Source: Polynucleobacter sp. TUM22923
GTDB lineage: Bacteria > Pseudomonadota > Gammaproteobacteria > Burkholderiales > Burkholderiaceae
Direction of reading: 5' to 3'
DNA length: 64,000 nt
Assembly (NCBI RefSeq): GCF_030295705.1
Contig: NZ_AP027274.1
Coordinates: 1,426,001 to 1,490,000 of the forward strand
Under the pieces are notes generated by a model. It did not search any database, was not told the DNA's origin, and saw nothing but the letters and a program-made list of their open reading frames with translations. The translations under genes were made by a program, and so were the position numbers. Numbering within the stretch: position 1 is the stretch's first letter; every line of letters begins with the position of its first letter. This document shows, piece after piece, positions 46,163 to 55,209 of this stretch.

Positions 46163-47935
46163 ATGTCCCAAGATAGCAAACCATCCAAGTCCACGATCGG
46201 CGCGGTTGCCGAGCCCTCAAACTTTTTGCGGCAGATCATTGACCATGATCTGGCTAGTGGAGCCTATCAACAGCGCACTGATCGAAATGGACAAGCAATT
46301 CCCTCCATCATTACGCGCTTTCCGCCTGAGCCCAATGGTTATCTTCATATTGGTCATGCCAAAAGTATTTGCCTCAACTTTGGCCTAGCAAATGATTACC
46401 AGCAGCAAGCCGGTGGTGCCCGCTGCAATATGCGCCTGGACGACACCAACCCCGTAAAAGAGGATGTCGAGTACGCTGATAGTATTTTGGATGCAGTCCA
46501 ATGGCTTGGATTTAATTGGGGCACTCATCTTTACCATGCCAGTGATTATTTTGACCAGCTCTATGCCTTTGCCCAAGCGCTTATTGAGAATGGAAAAGCG
46601 TATGTCGATAGTCAAAGTGCCGATGAAATTCATGCAAATCGCGGCAACTTTGGCCAAGCGGGGAAAAATAGCCCTCATCGCGAACGGACACCAGCAGAAA
46701 ATATTGCACTCTTTAGGGAGATGCAAGAGGGGCGCTATCAGGATGGTGAGCATGTGCTTCGACTCAAGATTGATATGGCGCATCCCAATATCGTGATGCG
46801 CGATCCTGTGGTCTACCGCATTCGTCATACAGAGCATCACCGCACTGGTAATAAGTGGTGCATCTACCCCTTATATGATTTCACGCACTGTATTTCAGAT
46901 GCGCTAGAGAGCGTCTCGCACTCCATTTGTACGCTCGAGTTTGAAAACAATCGGCCGCTCTATGACTGGATCATTAGCTCCTTACAAGAGTTGGGGATTT
47001 TTAAAACCCCAGTGCCACACCAGTATGAATTCGCTCGCCTTAATCTGACCTACACCATCACCAGTAAGCGAAAATTACTGCAACTCGTAGAAGAAAAAAG
47101 GGTGGATGGCTGGGATGATCCTCGCATGCCAACCATCGTCGGCATTCGTCGCAGAGGCTATACCCCTGAAAGTATTCGCTTATTTTGTGAGCGCATCGGC
47201 GTTTCAAAAGCAGATAGCTGGATTGATATGAGTACCCTAGATCAAGCCTTGCGAGATGATTTAGAAGCGAAAGCACCAAGAGCTACTGCAGTCCTCAAGC
47301 CCCTTAAGCTCGTGATTCAAAACTTCGATGCCTCGGCTTCTGAGTCCTGCTCTGCGCCACGCCATCCACAACATCCTGAGTGGGGTAATCGGGAATTTCA
47401 GTTCACCCGTGATTTGTGGATTGAGGCCGATGACTTTATGCAAGATCCTGTGAAGGGTTTCTTTAGACTCTACCCACCAGTAGGTAATGAGCCAGGTGGA
47501 CGTGTTCGCTTACGTCATGGCTTTGTTATTGAATGCACAGGCTATGAGCTCGATGCCAATGGCCATGTGACTCAAGTCAATGCTACCCACTTCCCCGATA
47601 GTAAGAGCGGAACCCCTGGCTCAAATAACTACAAAGTAAAGGGTAATATTCACTGGATTAGTGCGGCGGAAGCGATCCCTACAGAGGTTCGGCTATACGA
47701 CCATCTGTTTAATGATCCACATCCAGATAGTGGGGATAAGAATTTCTTAGAAGCGATTAATCTCAATTCAAAGCAAACAATCACTGCTTATTTAGAGCCT
47801 TGTATGAAAGAGGTAAAAGCGGGGGAGCGCTTTCAGTTTGAACGCCATGGCTACTTTATTGCCGATCAATTAGACTCAGCACCCGGTAAACCCGTATTTA
47901 ACCGCACAGTAGGTCTTAAAGATTCCTGGAAATAG
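46163..47935 (+). CDS. glnS: Glutaminyl-tRNA synthetase
   Basis: A 590-aa class I synthetase. The HIGH motif is in RFPPEPNGYLHIGHAKSI, and the KMSKS-like loop is LTYTITSKRKL. RCNMRLDDTNP and the beta-barrel anticodon-binding half (GNREFQFTRDLWIEADDFM) follow the GlnRS pattern rather than GluRS. I start at MSQDSKPSK (46163). An upstream in-frame ATG at 46133 lies directly after the tctA terminator. The last 20 bp overlap the convergent SDR-like gene. Confidence 0.96.
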   Translation: MSQDSKPSKSTIGAVAEPSNFLRQIIDHDLASGAYQQRTDRNGQAIPSIITRFPPEPNGYLHIGHAKSICLNFGLANDYQQQAGGARCNMRLDDTNPVKEDVEYADSILDAVQWLGFNWGTHLYHASDYFDQLYAFAQALIENGKAYVDSQSADEIHANRGNFGQAGKNSPHRERTPAENIALFREMQEGRYQDGEHVLRLKIDMAHPNIVMRDPVVYRIRHTEHHRTGNKWCIYPLYDFTHCISDALESVSHSICTLEFENNRPLYDWIISSLQELGIFKTPVPHQYEFARLNLTYTITSKRKLLQLVEEKRVDGWDDPRMPTIVGIRRRGYTPESIRLFCERIGVSKADSWIDMSTLDQALRDDLEAKAPRATAVLKPLKLVIQNFDASASESCSAPRHPQHPEWGNREFQFTRDLWIEADDFMQDPVKGFFRLYPPVGNEPGGRVRLRHGFVIECTGYELDANGHVTQVNATHFPDSKSGTPGSNNYKVKGNIHWISAAEAIPTEVRLYDHLFNDPHPDSGDKNFLEAINLNSKQTITAYLEPCMKEVKAGERFQFERHGYFIADQLDSAPGKPVFNRTVGLKDSWK

Positions 47936-48803
47936 TTTTGAGAAATACTGCCACGCTGGGATAGTGTAGGGGCGTTTTCAATTCTTTCAGTCGCGCATTA
48001 CCTACTCGCCTGGACTCCCTCATGAAAGACCACAACATAGGGGATACTATTTTCTCTATTTCTGCGGAGGGTAATCGTGGAGGCCTATCGAGCCCAAAGG
48101 CATCTGCTACCTCATCAAAATAATCCCCCATTTTGGCTTCTTCACCATCACAGGCATTAATTACGCGTTGCGGTTTACCGTGAAAAATAGCAGCACAAAT
48201 CAGCCTTGCCAAATCATCGCTTTGAATATGATTGGAATAAGCATCTTCAGCTGGCAATAAGACGGGAGTCCTAGACTGAATACGCTCTACCGGCAAACGA
48301 TCAAGAGCATAAATGCCAGGTACCCTCAAAATCGTTAAAGCAACCCCATGAGCAGGTGCCCATAGGCGCAAAGCGCGCTCAGCATGCACTCGTCGCTTAG
48401 CGCGCTCGCTTTGCGGATTTACTGGGGTGAGCTCACTCACCTTGCCGCCATGATGATTGCCGTAGACGCCTGTAGTACTGATATAAATCAGCCGCCTGAC
48501 AGCATTACCGCCTTGGGATAAAATTTGAATCAGGTTGCGAGTTCGGTAATCACGATGGCCTGTGTTTTGAGGTGGTGCCAAGTGAATGATGGTTTCTGCT
48601 AAGCCGCTGAGACGCCATAAACTCTCGGGCTTATCTAAATCCCCCAGGATCGGAATCGCGCCAACGTCTCTCAATTCCTGAAAACGGGTTTTCTGGGAAG
48701 TTAAGGCGAATACGCGATGACTCTGGAATAGCTGCTTTGCGACACGCATACCGATGTCGCCGCAGCCGATGATCAGAATTCGGGGTTTACCAAAAGATTG
48801 CAT
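47916..48803 (-). CDS. NAD(P)-dependent epimerase/reductase-like protein (extended SDR)
   Basis: A 295-aa Rossmann-fold protein. The N-terminal dinucleotide motif is ILIIGCGDIGMRVAKQL (GxGxxG-like). YISTTGVYGNHHGG contains the Ser and Tyr of the SDR active site, but the catalytic YxxxK is not obvious (SERAKRRVHAERAL occupies that place), so activity may differ from a classical epimerase. Substrate unknown; similar proteins are annotated as nucleoside-diphosphate-sugar epimerases or YeeZ-like. It starts 37 bp from the divergent reductase gene. Confidence 0.8.
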   Translation of the reverse strand: MQSFGKPRILIIGCGDIGMRVAKQLFQSHRVFALTSQKTRFQELRDVGAIPILGDLDKPESLWRLSGLAETIIHLAPPQNTGHRDYRTRNLIQILSQGGNAVRRLIYISTTGVYGNHHGGKVSELTPVNPQSERAKRRVHAERALRLWAPAHGVALTILRVPGIYALDRLPVERIQSRTPVLLPAEDAYSNHIQSDDLARLICAAIFHGKPQRVINACDGEEAKMGDYFDEVADAFGLDRPPRLPSAEIEKIVSPMLWSFMRESRRVGNARLKELKTPLHYPSVAVFLKTISRNL

Positions 48804-48839
48804 AAGTCATATCGTAACGATTTATTGAAAGGAATGAGA

Positions 48840-49904
48840 GTGTCTTACCAGGTCACGCTCAAATCGAGCGGCAAACAATTTTGTGTTGGCAAAGATGAGA
48901 CCATCCTTGAGGCGGCTCTACAGCATGGCATTACCTTGCCTTATGGCTGTAAGAACGGCGCCTGCGGGTCTTGTAAGGGCAAAATTCTAGAGGGTCATGT
49001 GGAGCATGGTCAGCATAGTGCTGCGGCCTTGAGCCCAGCCGATGAGCTTGCGGGCTCTATTTTGTTTTGCTGCGCCCATCCTCAGTCTGACATTCTGATA
49101 GAAGCACGCGAGGTTCAAGGGGCTGGAGATATCGCAATTCGTAAAGTACCTTGCCGCGTTAATACCATTAGCAAACCTAGTGAAGATGTTGCGATACTAA
49201 AACTACAGCTTCCAGCGAGCGAGCGCTTTCAGTTTCTAGCCGGGCAATACGTCGAATTTTTATTAAAAGATGGCCAGCGCCGCGCTTACTCTATCGCAAA
49301 TGCCCCCGCTCAAGATGGCCCTCTAGAGTTGCATCTTCGGCATTTACCAGGCGGCCTCTTTACGGATTTTGTCTTTGGGGCAACCGAACCAGCCCTCAAA
49401 GAAAAGGATATCTTGCGCTTCGAGGGTCCCTTAGGTAGCTTTTTTCTGAGAGAAGACTCCAAGAAGCCGATTATTTTTGTTGCAGCAGGCACAGGTTTCG
49501 CACCGATTAAATCGATCATTGAGCAGATGCAGCATAAGCAGATTCTTAGGCCAATTCACTTATATTGGGGTGGCCGTCGCCCAGGAGACCTCTACCTAGA
49601 TGAGCTTTGTAAGCGCTGGGCCAAGGAAATTCCAGAGCTGCACTACATCCCCGTAATCTCGAATGCCCTCCCAGAGGATCAGTGGCTTGGGCGTACCGGT
49701 TTTGTTCACCAAGCGGTCATGGCAGACCATGCTGACCTAGCAGGCTTTCAGATATACGCGTGTGGAGCCCCTGTGATGGTCAGCGCTGCCCGCCAGGACT
49801 TCCATGCACAGTGTGGCTTGCCTGAGGAGGAGTTCTTTGCTGACTCCTTTACTAGTGCTGCTGACTTAGTTCCTGACTTAGTTGCTAAATCAGCAGCAAA
49901 CTAA
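48840..49904 (+). CDS. 2Fe-2S ferredoxin/FAD/NAD reductase (CDP-6-deoxy-glucoseen reductase-like)
   Basis: A 354-aa electron-transfer protein. The N-terminal plant-type ferredoxin domain has the Cys set C-x4-C-x2-C (YGCKNGACGSCKGK) and a fourth Cys in LFCCAHP. The FAD domain has RRAYSIANAP, and the NAD domain AAGTGFAPIKSI and YACGAPVMV. The layout matches the reductases of multicomponent oxygenases and the CDP-deoxyglucoseen reductase annotation. The partner is not shown; it might serve the Rieske oxygenase 23 kb away, which lacks a local reductase (speculative). I take the GTG at 48840 with AAAGGA upstream as the start. Confidence 0.85.
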   Translation: MSYQVTLKSSGKQFCVGKDETILEAALQHGITLPYGCKNGACGSCKGKILEGHVEHGQHSAAALSPADELAGSILFCCAHPQSDILIEAREVQGAGDIAIRKVPCRVNTISKPSEDVAILKLQLPASERFQFLAGQYVEFLLKDGQRRAYSIANAPAQDGPLELHLRHLPGGLFTDFVFGATEPALKEKDILRFEGPLGSFFLREDSKKPIIFVAAGTGFAPIKSIIEQMQHKQILRPIHLYWGGRRPGDLYLDELCKRWAKEIPELHYIPVISNALPEDQWLGRTGFVHQAVMADHADLAGFQIYACGAPVMVSAARQDFHAQCGLPEEEFFADSFTSAADLVPDLVAKSAAN

Positions 49905-49922
49905 ACATGATCATGAGAAACT

Positions 49923-51164
49923 ATGAGCGATTCCACTCAGTCAATATATACAAGCAATATGCATAAGTCAGACAAGTCAGACCAATCAATCGATGCTCAA
50001 TCTGTGATGTTTATCACCCCACGGCCAGAATTAACTATGGTTGAGGGTAAGGGCTCCTGGCTGACCGATAACCACGGCAAGCGCTATTTGGATTTTTTAC
50101 AAGGGTGGGCCGTGAACTGTCTTGGCCACAGCAACCCCGGAATGATTGAAGCATTAAACGTGCAAGCCAAAAAACTCATCAATCCAAGCCCTGCCTTCTA
50201 TAACGAACCCATGATTCGTTTATCGAATCTACTGACTGATAACAGTTGCTTTGACAAAGTCTTCTTCGCCAATAGTGGTGCCGAGGCCAATGAAGGAGCG
50301 ATTAAGTTAGCACGCAAATGGGGGCAAATGAATAAATCGGGCGCCTTTGAAATTATCACCTTTGACCATAGTTTTCATGGTCGCACCTTAGCTACGATGA
50401 GTGCGTCTGGAAAGCCGGGTTGGGATACGATGTTCGCCCCTCAGGTAGCAGGATTTCCGAAGGCGGAGTTAAATGACTTGGAGTCCGTCAAAAAATTAGT
50501 GACCGATAAAACCGTGGCAGTGATGTTAGAGCCCGTTCAAGGTGAGGGCGGTGTCATCCCCACTACTTCAGAATTTATGCAAGGCCTGCGTCAATTCACC
50601 AAAGAAAATAATATTCTGCTGATAGTTGACGAAGTGCAGGCCGGCTGCGGGCGTACTGGTAAGTTATTTGCATACCAACATTACGACATCGCACCAGATA
50701 TCATGACCCTGGGCAAAGGTATTGGTGGGGGCGTACCCTTAGCCGCGCTATTGGCTACCAATGCTGTGGCCTGTTTTGTGCCTGGCGACCAAGGTGGAAC
50801 TTATAACGGCAATCCGCTAATGACCGCTGTAGGTGCAAGTGTGATTGAGCAACTTCTGGCACCAGGATTTTTAGAGTCCGTCCGTGCTAAAGGGGAGTTA
50901 CTCAGCAAAGAGTTGCTGATTCTTTCTAAAGAGTTTCATCTAGATGGTGAGCGTGGGGAAGGTTTATTGCGGGCCTTAAAACTGAGCAGTGACATTGGCC
51001 CTAAATTAGTCGAGCTGGCACGTGATCGTAATCCTGAAGGTTTGCTCATTAATTCACCGCGGCCTAATTTGTTGCGCTTCATGCCAGCACTTAACGTGAG
51101 TGATGATGAGATACGGCAAATGTGCGCTATGTTGCGAGAGCTACTACAGCTAGCCACCAAATAA
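49923..51164 (+). CDS. argD: Class III aminotransferase, acetylornithine transaminase type
   Basis: A 413-aa PLP enzyme. Conserved parts are [39 protein letters not shown], the PLP-binding [17 protein letters not shown] and the lysine in [14 protein letters not shown]. The pattern fits ArgD (N-acetylornithine to N-acetylglutamate semialdehyde) better than other class III members. It is 19 bp after the reductase gene. Other class III substrates, such as succinylornithine, cannot be excluded. Confidence 0.85.
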   Translation: MSDSTQSIYTSNMHKSDKSDQSIDAQSVMFITPRPELTMVEGKGSWLTDNHGKRYLDFLQGWAVNCLGHSNPGMIEALNVQAKKLINPSPAFYNEPMIRLSNLLTDNSCFDKVFFANSGAEANEGAIKLARKWGQMNKSGAFEIITFDHSFHGRTLATMSASGKPGWDTMFAPQVAGFPKAELNDLESVKKLVTDKTVAVMLEPVQGEGGVIPTTSEFMQGLRQFTKENNILLIVDEVQAGCGRTGKLFAYQHYDIAPDIMTLGKGIGGGVPLAALLATNAVACFVPGDQGGTYNGNPLMTAVGASVIEQLLAPGFLESVRAKGELLSKELLILSKEFHLDGERGEGLLRALKLSSDIGPKLVELARDRNPEGLLINSPRPNLLRFMPALNVSDDEIRQMCAMLRELLQLATK

Positions 51165-51168
51165 AAAG

Positions 51169-51200
51169 AGGGGTCTAAATTCAGACCCCTTCATTTTTTT
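51169..51200. terminator. Bidirectional terminator between argD and ispH
   Basis: aggggtct (51169-51176) pairs with agacccct (51183-51190). A T run follows on the plus strand and an AT-rich TCTTTTTAT run on the minus strand. It serves the convergent genes on both sides. Confidence 0.88.
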
Positions 51201-52149
51201 AATCCACTAAATTTTTGGGTAATGAGAAAGTAACATCCTCCACAACACCCTCTAGATTTCGGATACTTCGGGGCCCAAACGATTGAATCTTGGCAACAAT
51301 CGATTGTGCCAAGCTCTCCGGTGCTGATGCTCCCGCGGTGAGTCCTATCCGCTTCTTACCCACGAACCACTCTGCCTGTAGCTGTTCAGGCGCATCGACC
51401 ATGTAAGCAGGAACACCTAACTTTTCCGCCAATTCACGCAAGCGATTAGAGTTTGAACTTGCCTGACTACCCACCACAATTACTACCTCAACTTGGGGCG
51501 CCATAAATTTCACAGCATCCTGCCGATTTTGTGTGGCATAGCAAATATCTTGCTTACGGGGTTGAACAATATTGGGAAACTTGATTGTCAATGCCTCAAC
51601 AATTTCTTTTGTTTCATCTACAGAGAGGGTAGTTTGCGTAACAAAAGCCATTTTTTCGTTCTGAGCAAAAGGCAGTTTTGCCACATCGCTCACTTTCTCG
51701 ATCAGGTGCAAGCCGGCTTCTACCTGCCCCATCGTACCTTCAACCTCTGGATGCCCGGCATGACCAATCATCAAAATCGTAAATCCATCCTTACTCATCT
51801 TGACCACTTCAAGATGGACCTTCGTGACCAAAGGGCATGTAGCGTCATAGACTTGCAGTCCACGCGATTGAGCGTCCCTGCGCACCTCTTGGGAAACTCC
51901 ATGCGCACTAAACACCACAATGCCGCCTTTGGGAACTTCATGCAGTTCATCCACAAACACGGCACCCTTTTCACGCAACTCATTGACTACGTAAGCGTTA
52001 TGCACGATCTCATGGCGAACATAAATCGGTGCACCAAAGCGTGTCAATGCTTCATTGACAATATTAATTGCGCGATCAACGCCTGCGCAAAAACCGCGCG
52101 GCTGAGCCATCAAAATTTCTGGAGAGTCTGGATTCGTCATAGAGAGCAT
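51199..52149 (-). CDS. ispH: 4-hydroxy-3-methylbut-2-enyl diphosphate reductase
   Basis: A 316-aa 4Fe-4S enzyme, the last step of the MEP pathway. Three cluster cysteines are in [26 protein letters not shown] and the CYATQNRQ region. Further family motifs are [28 protein letters not shown] and LTAGASAPE. Works with dxs and ispA elsewhere in this window. It follows fkpB by 3 bp, the usual order. Confidence 0.97.
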   Translation of the reverse strand: MLSMTNPDSPEILMAQPRGFCAGVDRAINIVNEALTRFGAPIYVRHEIVHNAYVVNELREKGAVFVDELHEVPKGGIVVFSAHGVSQEVRRDAQSRGLQVYDATCPLVTKVHLEVVKMSKDGFTILMIGHAGHPEVEGTMGQVEAGLHLIEKVSDVAKLPFAQNEKMAFVTQTTLSVDETKEIVEALTIKFPNIVQPRKQDICYATQNRQDAVKFMAPQVEVVIVVGSQASSNSNRLRELAEKLGVPAYMVDAPEQLQAEWFVGKKRIGLTAGASAPESLAQSIVAKIQSFGPRSIRNLEGVVEDVTFSLPKNLVD

Positions 52150-52152
52150 CAG

Positions 52153-52599
52153 TTAAAGAATAGCAACAATTTCAGCTTCAAAGGTCACCGGTCTACCAGC
52201 CAGCGGATGATTGAAATCAAACCAAGCGCCCTCTTCGTTGATCGATTGCAAGACTCCCGCGTATTGCGCGCCTCCGGGGGCATTGAACTCGATCACATCA
52301 CCCGGATTAAATTGTGCATCGTCATCGCGCCCCTCTTTGAGGGCTCCCAAGGAAACCCACTGAATTAATTCTTCCTTGCGCTCACCAAAACTTTCTTCTG
52401 GTGGTAGCAAAGCACTTTTCTTTTCACCCACACCCAATCCCATTAAGACACTTTCAAAACAAGGCGCAAATTGACCCGACCCCATCATCACCGTCGCAGG
52501 ACGATCGACAAACGTATTGATGTAATCCTCCCCGCTGGGCAAGGTCAAGCGATAGTTGAGGGTCAAGAAGGAATTGGGCAAAACAGTAAGCTTAGTCAT
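52153..52599 (-). CDS. fkpB: FKBP-type peptidyl-prolyl isomerase (SlpA/FkpB type)
   Basis: A 148-aa FKBP-like isomerase of the SlyD/SlpA branch. The core LTLPSGEDYINTF, GQFAPCFESVLMGLGVGEKKS and PPEESFGERKEELIQWV shows the insert-in-flap form. C-terminus HPLAGRPVTFEAEIVAI is typical. Its place directly upstream of ispH is conserved in proteobacteria. Role: protein folding in the cytoplasm. Confidence 0.93.
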   Translation of the reverse strand: MTKLTVLPNSFLTLNYRLTLPSGEDYINTFVDRPATVMMGSGQFAPCFESVLMGLGVGEKKSALLPPEESFGERKEELIQWVSLGALKEGRDDDAQFNPGDVIEFNAPGGAQYAGVLQSINEEGAWFDFNHPLAGRPVTFEAEIVAIL

Positions 52600-52659
52600 A
52601 AGGTTATTGTATCTAGACCCGACCTATCTGCGCATACCCCCATTACAGACTGGCCAAAA

Positions 52660-53319
52660 ATGGAGCAGCCTCGCGAAAAGCTAAGGGCTTTAGGTGCGCC
52701 AGCACTGACAGATGCTGAACTACTCGCCATTTTCTTAAGGGTGGGGGTAAAAGGAAAAACCGCGGTGGCACTGGCAGAGGATCTTTTGTACCATTTTGGT
52801 AGCCTACCCCGCCTGCTGTCCTGCACCCCTGAAGATTTAATCCAAATTCATGGCATGGGCATCTCTAAGTGGTCGCAGATTCAGGCGGCTTATGAGCTGG
52901 TCAAGCGAAGTCTGGAAGAAAGTCTGACTCAAGACTCCATCTTTTCATCGCCCAGCTATGTGATAGAGTTTTTACAGGCTAAATTTGGGCGCCTCCCCCA
53001 TGAAATCTTCCTCTGCCTTCACTTAGACTCCCGCCTGCACCTCATCGAGTGCCAGGAGCTCTTTAGAGGGTCGTTAACCCATACAACCGTCTATCCCCGA
53101 GAGATCCTCAAGGAAGCCTTAGCTCGCAACGCTAGCGCACTTATCGTGGCGCATAACCATCCAAGCGGCAGCCCCCTTCCCAGTGTCGCCGATCAAGAAT
53201 TAACGCAAATGCTTTGCAAAGCCCTGCAATTGGTGGATATTTCACTTTTAGATCATTGCATCGTAAGTAGCAGTGGTTTTTACTCGTTTTCGGATGCAGG
53301 TCTTATGGATATTTATTAA
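52660..53319 (+). CDS. radC: RadC/JAB-domain protein
   Basis: A 219-aa protein with an N-terminal helix-hairpin-helix region (LIQIHGMGISKWSQIQAAYE) and a C-terminal JAMM metalloprotease-like domain, HNHPSGSPLPSVADQ. The family has no proven repair function. The ATG at 52660 (MEQPREKLRALG) is the first good start, but the usual RadC N-terminus, ITDWP, lies just upstream in frame (from an ATT codon at 52642). No ATG, GTG or TTG lies between 52599 and 52660. The open frame continues to 52471, opposite to fkpB; I do not take that as coding. Confidence 0.9.
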   Translation: MEQPREKLRALGAPALTDAELLAIFLRVGVKGKTAVALAEDLLYHFGSLPRLLSCTPEDLIQIHGMGISKWSQIQAAYELVKRSLEESLTQDSIFSSPSYVIEFLQAKFGRLPHEIFLCLHLDSRLHLIECQELFRGSLTHTTVYPREILKEALARNASALIVAHNHPSGSPLPSVADQELTQMLCKALQLVDISLLDHCIVSSSGFYSFSDAGLMDIY

Positions 53320-53429
53320 AAACGAAAGTAATCACTAACTTATATAAAATTTTAAGCGTCTCATGTCAGCCCTTTTGTACGATCATCAAAACTAAAGTGA
53401 AATAGGGCTAGATCAAAACTAGCTGAGAC

Positions 53430-53438
53430 TGATACAAT
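53430..53438 (+). promoter_or_regulatory. Extended -10 promoter for rpmB-rpmG
   Basis: TGATACAAT combines TGn with a TACAAT hexamer, 31 bp before the rpmB ATG; GGAG lies at 53459-53462 as its ribosome site. No clear -35. Confidence 0.5.
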
Positions 53439-53469
53439 ATTTTCTTTTCGCAATTAATGGAGTTACGTC

Positions 53470-53703
53470 ATGGCAAAAGTTTGCCAAGTCACTGGGAAGA
53501 AGCCGATGGTTGGCAACAATGTATCCCATGCAAACAATAAAACGAAGCGTCGCTTTTTGCCGAATTTGCAAAATCGTCGTTTCTGGGTTGAATCTGAAAA
53601 CCGCTGGATTAGCTTGCGCTTAACCAATGCTGGTTTGCGTGTAATCGACAAAAACGGCATTGATGCTGTGTTGTCTGATCTACGCGCACGTGGCGAAATT
53701 TAA
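53470..53703 (+). CDS. rpmB: 50S ribosomal protein L28
   Basis: A 77-aa ribosomal protein starting [20 protein letters not shown], with the family [18 protein letters not shown] segment. Not a zinc-binding (four-Cys) form, as it has only one Cys. Followed 11 bp later by rpmG, the usual pair. Confidence 0.97.
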   Translation: MAKVCQVTGKKPMVGNNVSHANNKTKRRFLPNLQNRRFWVESENRWISLRLTNAGLRVIDKNGIDAVLSDLRARGEI

Positions 53704-53714
53704 GGAGCACAAAA

Positions 53715-53882
53715 ATGGCTAAAGGCGGCAGAGAAAAAATCAAGTTAGAGTCATCAGCTGGTACTGGTCACTTCTATACGACTACCAAAAACAAGCGTAC
53801 AAAGCCTGAGAAAATGGAGCTCATGAAGTATGACCCCACTATTCGCAAGCACGTTGCTTATAAAGAAACAAAGTTGAAGTAA
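53715..53882 (+). CDS. rpmG: 50S ribosomal protein L33
   Basis: A 55-aa protein from the ATG at 53715 (AAGGAGC ribosome site 6 bases upstream) to the TAA at 53880-53882. It reads [18 protein letters not shown] and ends [11 protein letters not shown]. It lacks the CxxC pairs of zinc-type L33 (the Cys-free form). Co-transcribed with rpmB and followed by a strong terminator. Confidence 0.96.
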   Translation: MAKGGREKIKLESSAGTGHFYTTTKNKRTKPEKMELMKYDPTIRKHVAYKETKLK

Positions 53883-53914
53883 AGCTGCTTTTAGTTTTAG
53901 TTACTTCACCAAAT

Positions 53915-53946
53915 AAAAAACCCGCTGCATCAGCGGGTTTTTTATT
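53915..53946. terminator. Terminator after rpmG (bidirectional)
   Basis: aaaaaacccgctg pairs with cagcgggtttttt across a 3-nt loop, 33 bp after rpmG. The symmetric A and T tracts let it also stop transcripts of the convergent desaturase gene. Confidence 0.93.
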
Positions 53947-53979
53947 GCTTAAATTAAAGCGCTGTTCAAGCAGTGCTAC

Positions 53980-55179
53980 CTATCCGTAACGGCGCAGCCG
54001 CAATGAAAAGTCACGTAGGCTACTAAGGCCGCTCTCTTCAGCGCGTTGGCACCAGGTATGTAGCTGCACGACTAACTGATCGCCAGTAGCGTTAGAGCGA
54101 CTCCAAATTGCCTGCAGATCGCGTCGCATTTCAATCATTATTCGCAATTGCGCATTACTTGCCATCAACTCTTCAAGCTTGTGTTTTTCTGCCTCAGACA
54201 ATCGCGCTTCATCTTTACTCAGCCAATCACGCGCATCTTTTAGATGTGCTGCTAATACCTGCATGTGCTGCACTTCGTTGGTAAAAAAGCTACGCAAGGT
54301 CTTACTGTAGCGCGCCATGATCTCATATCGATTGATCAAAATGGCTTCAAGCGTGCTTTGGTCTGCAGGTCGTAAGTGGCTCAATACTGGCTTAGGTGAG
54401 GTCTTTTTGACCTTAGCTAGACCTACAGCACTCATCATTTGAATGTAGAGCCAACCAATATCAAATTCGTACCATTTGTTGGACAGCTTGGCGCTGGTGG
54501 CAAAGGTGTGATGGTTGTTATGCAGCTCTTCACCGCCAATCAAAATGCCCAATGGAAAGATGTTAGTCGCAGCATCTGCACAATCGTAATTACGGTAACC
54601 CCAGTAATGACCAATACCATTAATGATGCCAGCGGCCGTAATCGGAATCCACAGCATCTGTACTGCCCAGACTGTTAATCCAATAGCACCAAACAAGAAC
54701 ACATCAATAACTAGCATCAGCGCTACTCCCTGCCAAGAATACTTGGCGTAAACATTGCGCTCGAGCCAATCATCTGGCGTGCCGTGGCCAAACTTCGCCA
54801 AAGTTTCTTGATTGCGGGATTCTGTTTTGTATAGCTCTGCTCCACGAGAGAGGACAGTAGCAATGCCCAATATCTGAGGGCTATGAGGATCATCTACGGT
54901 TTCGCACTTAGCATGGTGCTTACGATGAATGGCTGCCCACTCTTTAGTCACCATACCCGTCGTCAGCCAAAGCCAAAAACGGAAAAAGTGAGACATGATT
55001 GGGTGCAGATCTAATGCACGATGTGCCTGGCATCGGTGCAAAAAGATGGTTACTGCAGCAATCGTGATGTGCGTTGCCGCTAAAGTGAAGACCAGGATTT
55101 GCCACCAAGACCAATCCAAGTAACCACTGGCTACCCAGTGGAGCAACACATCAAAACCTGAATATGAAACAGTATCCAA
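53980..55179 (-). CDS. Acyl-CoA/fatty acid desaturase (delta-9 type)
   Basis: A 399-aa membrane di-iron desaturase that introduces a double bond into saturated acyl chains. The three His boxes are HRCQAHR, HRKHH and HNNHH. Four hydrophobic spans surround them. After about residue 265 comes an extra charged helical tail (residues 265-399, rich in Leu/Arg/Glu), as in other Burkholderiales members. Probably sets membrane fluidity; a cold response is plausible but no control signal is visible. Confidence 0.92.
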   Translation of the reverse strand: MDTVSYSGFDVLLHWVASGYLDWSWWQILVFTLAATHITIAAVTIFLHRCQAHRALDLHPIMSHFFRFWLWLTTGMVTKEWAAIHRKHHAKCETVDDPHSPQILGIATVLSRGAELYKTESRNQETLAKFGHGTPDDWLERNVYAKYSWQGVALMLVIDVFLFGAIGLTVWAVQMLWIPITAAGIINGIGHYWGYRNYDCADAATNIFPLGILIGGEELHNNHHTFATSAKLSNKWYEFDIGWLYIQMMSAVGLAKVKKTSPKPVLSHLRPADQSTLEAILINRYEIMARYSKTLRSFFTNEVQHMQVLAAHLKDARDWLSKDEARLSEAEKHKLEELMASNAQLRIMIEMRRDLQAIWSRSNATGDQLVVQLHTWCQRAEESGLSSLRDFSLRLRRYG

Positions 55180-55209
55180 AAGAGGGTTCCTAATGAAAGA
55201 TTTAAACCT

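Noticed and set aside
51493..52368. 291-codon plus-strand frame opposite ispH and fkpB
   Set aside because: Both opposite genes are complete and well conserved; the frame has no family features and the wrong-looking composition (rich in His, Asn and Cys).
52471..52659. Upstream extension of radC over fkpB
   Set aside because: It would add 63 residues opposite fkpB with a His/Arg-rich sequence (RPHHHRRR) unlike any RadC start. The last few codons (ITDWP) may be real and are treated as a finding.
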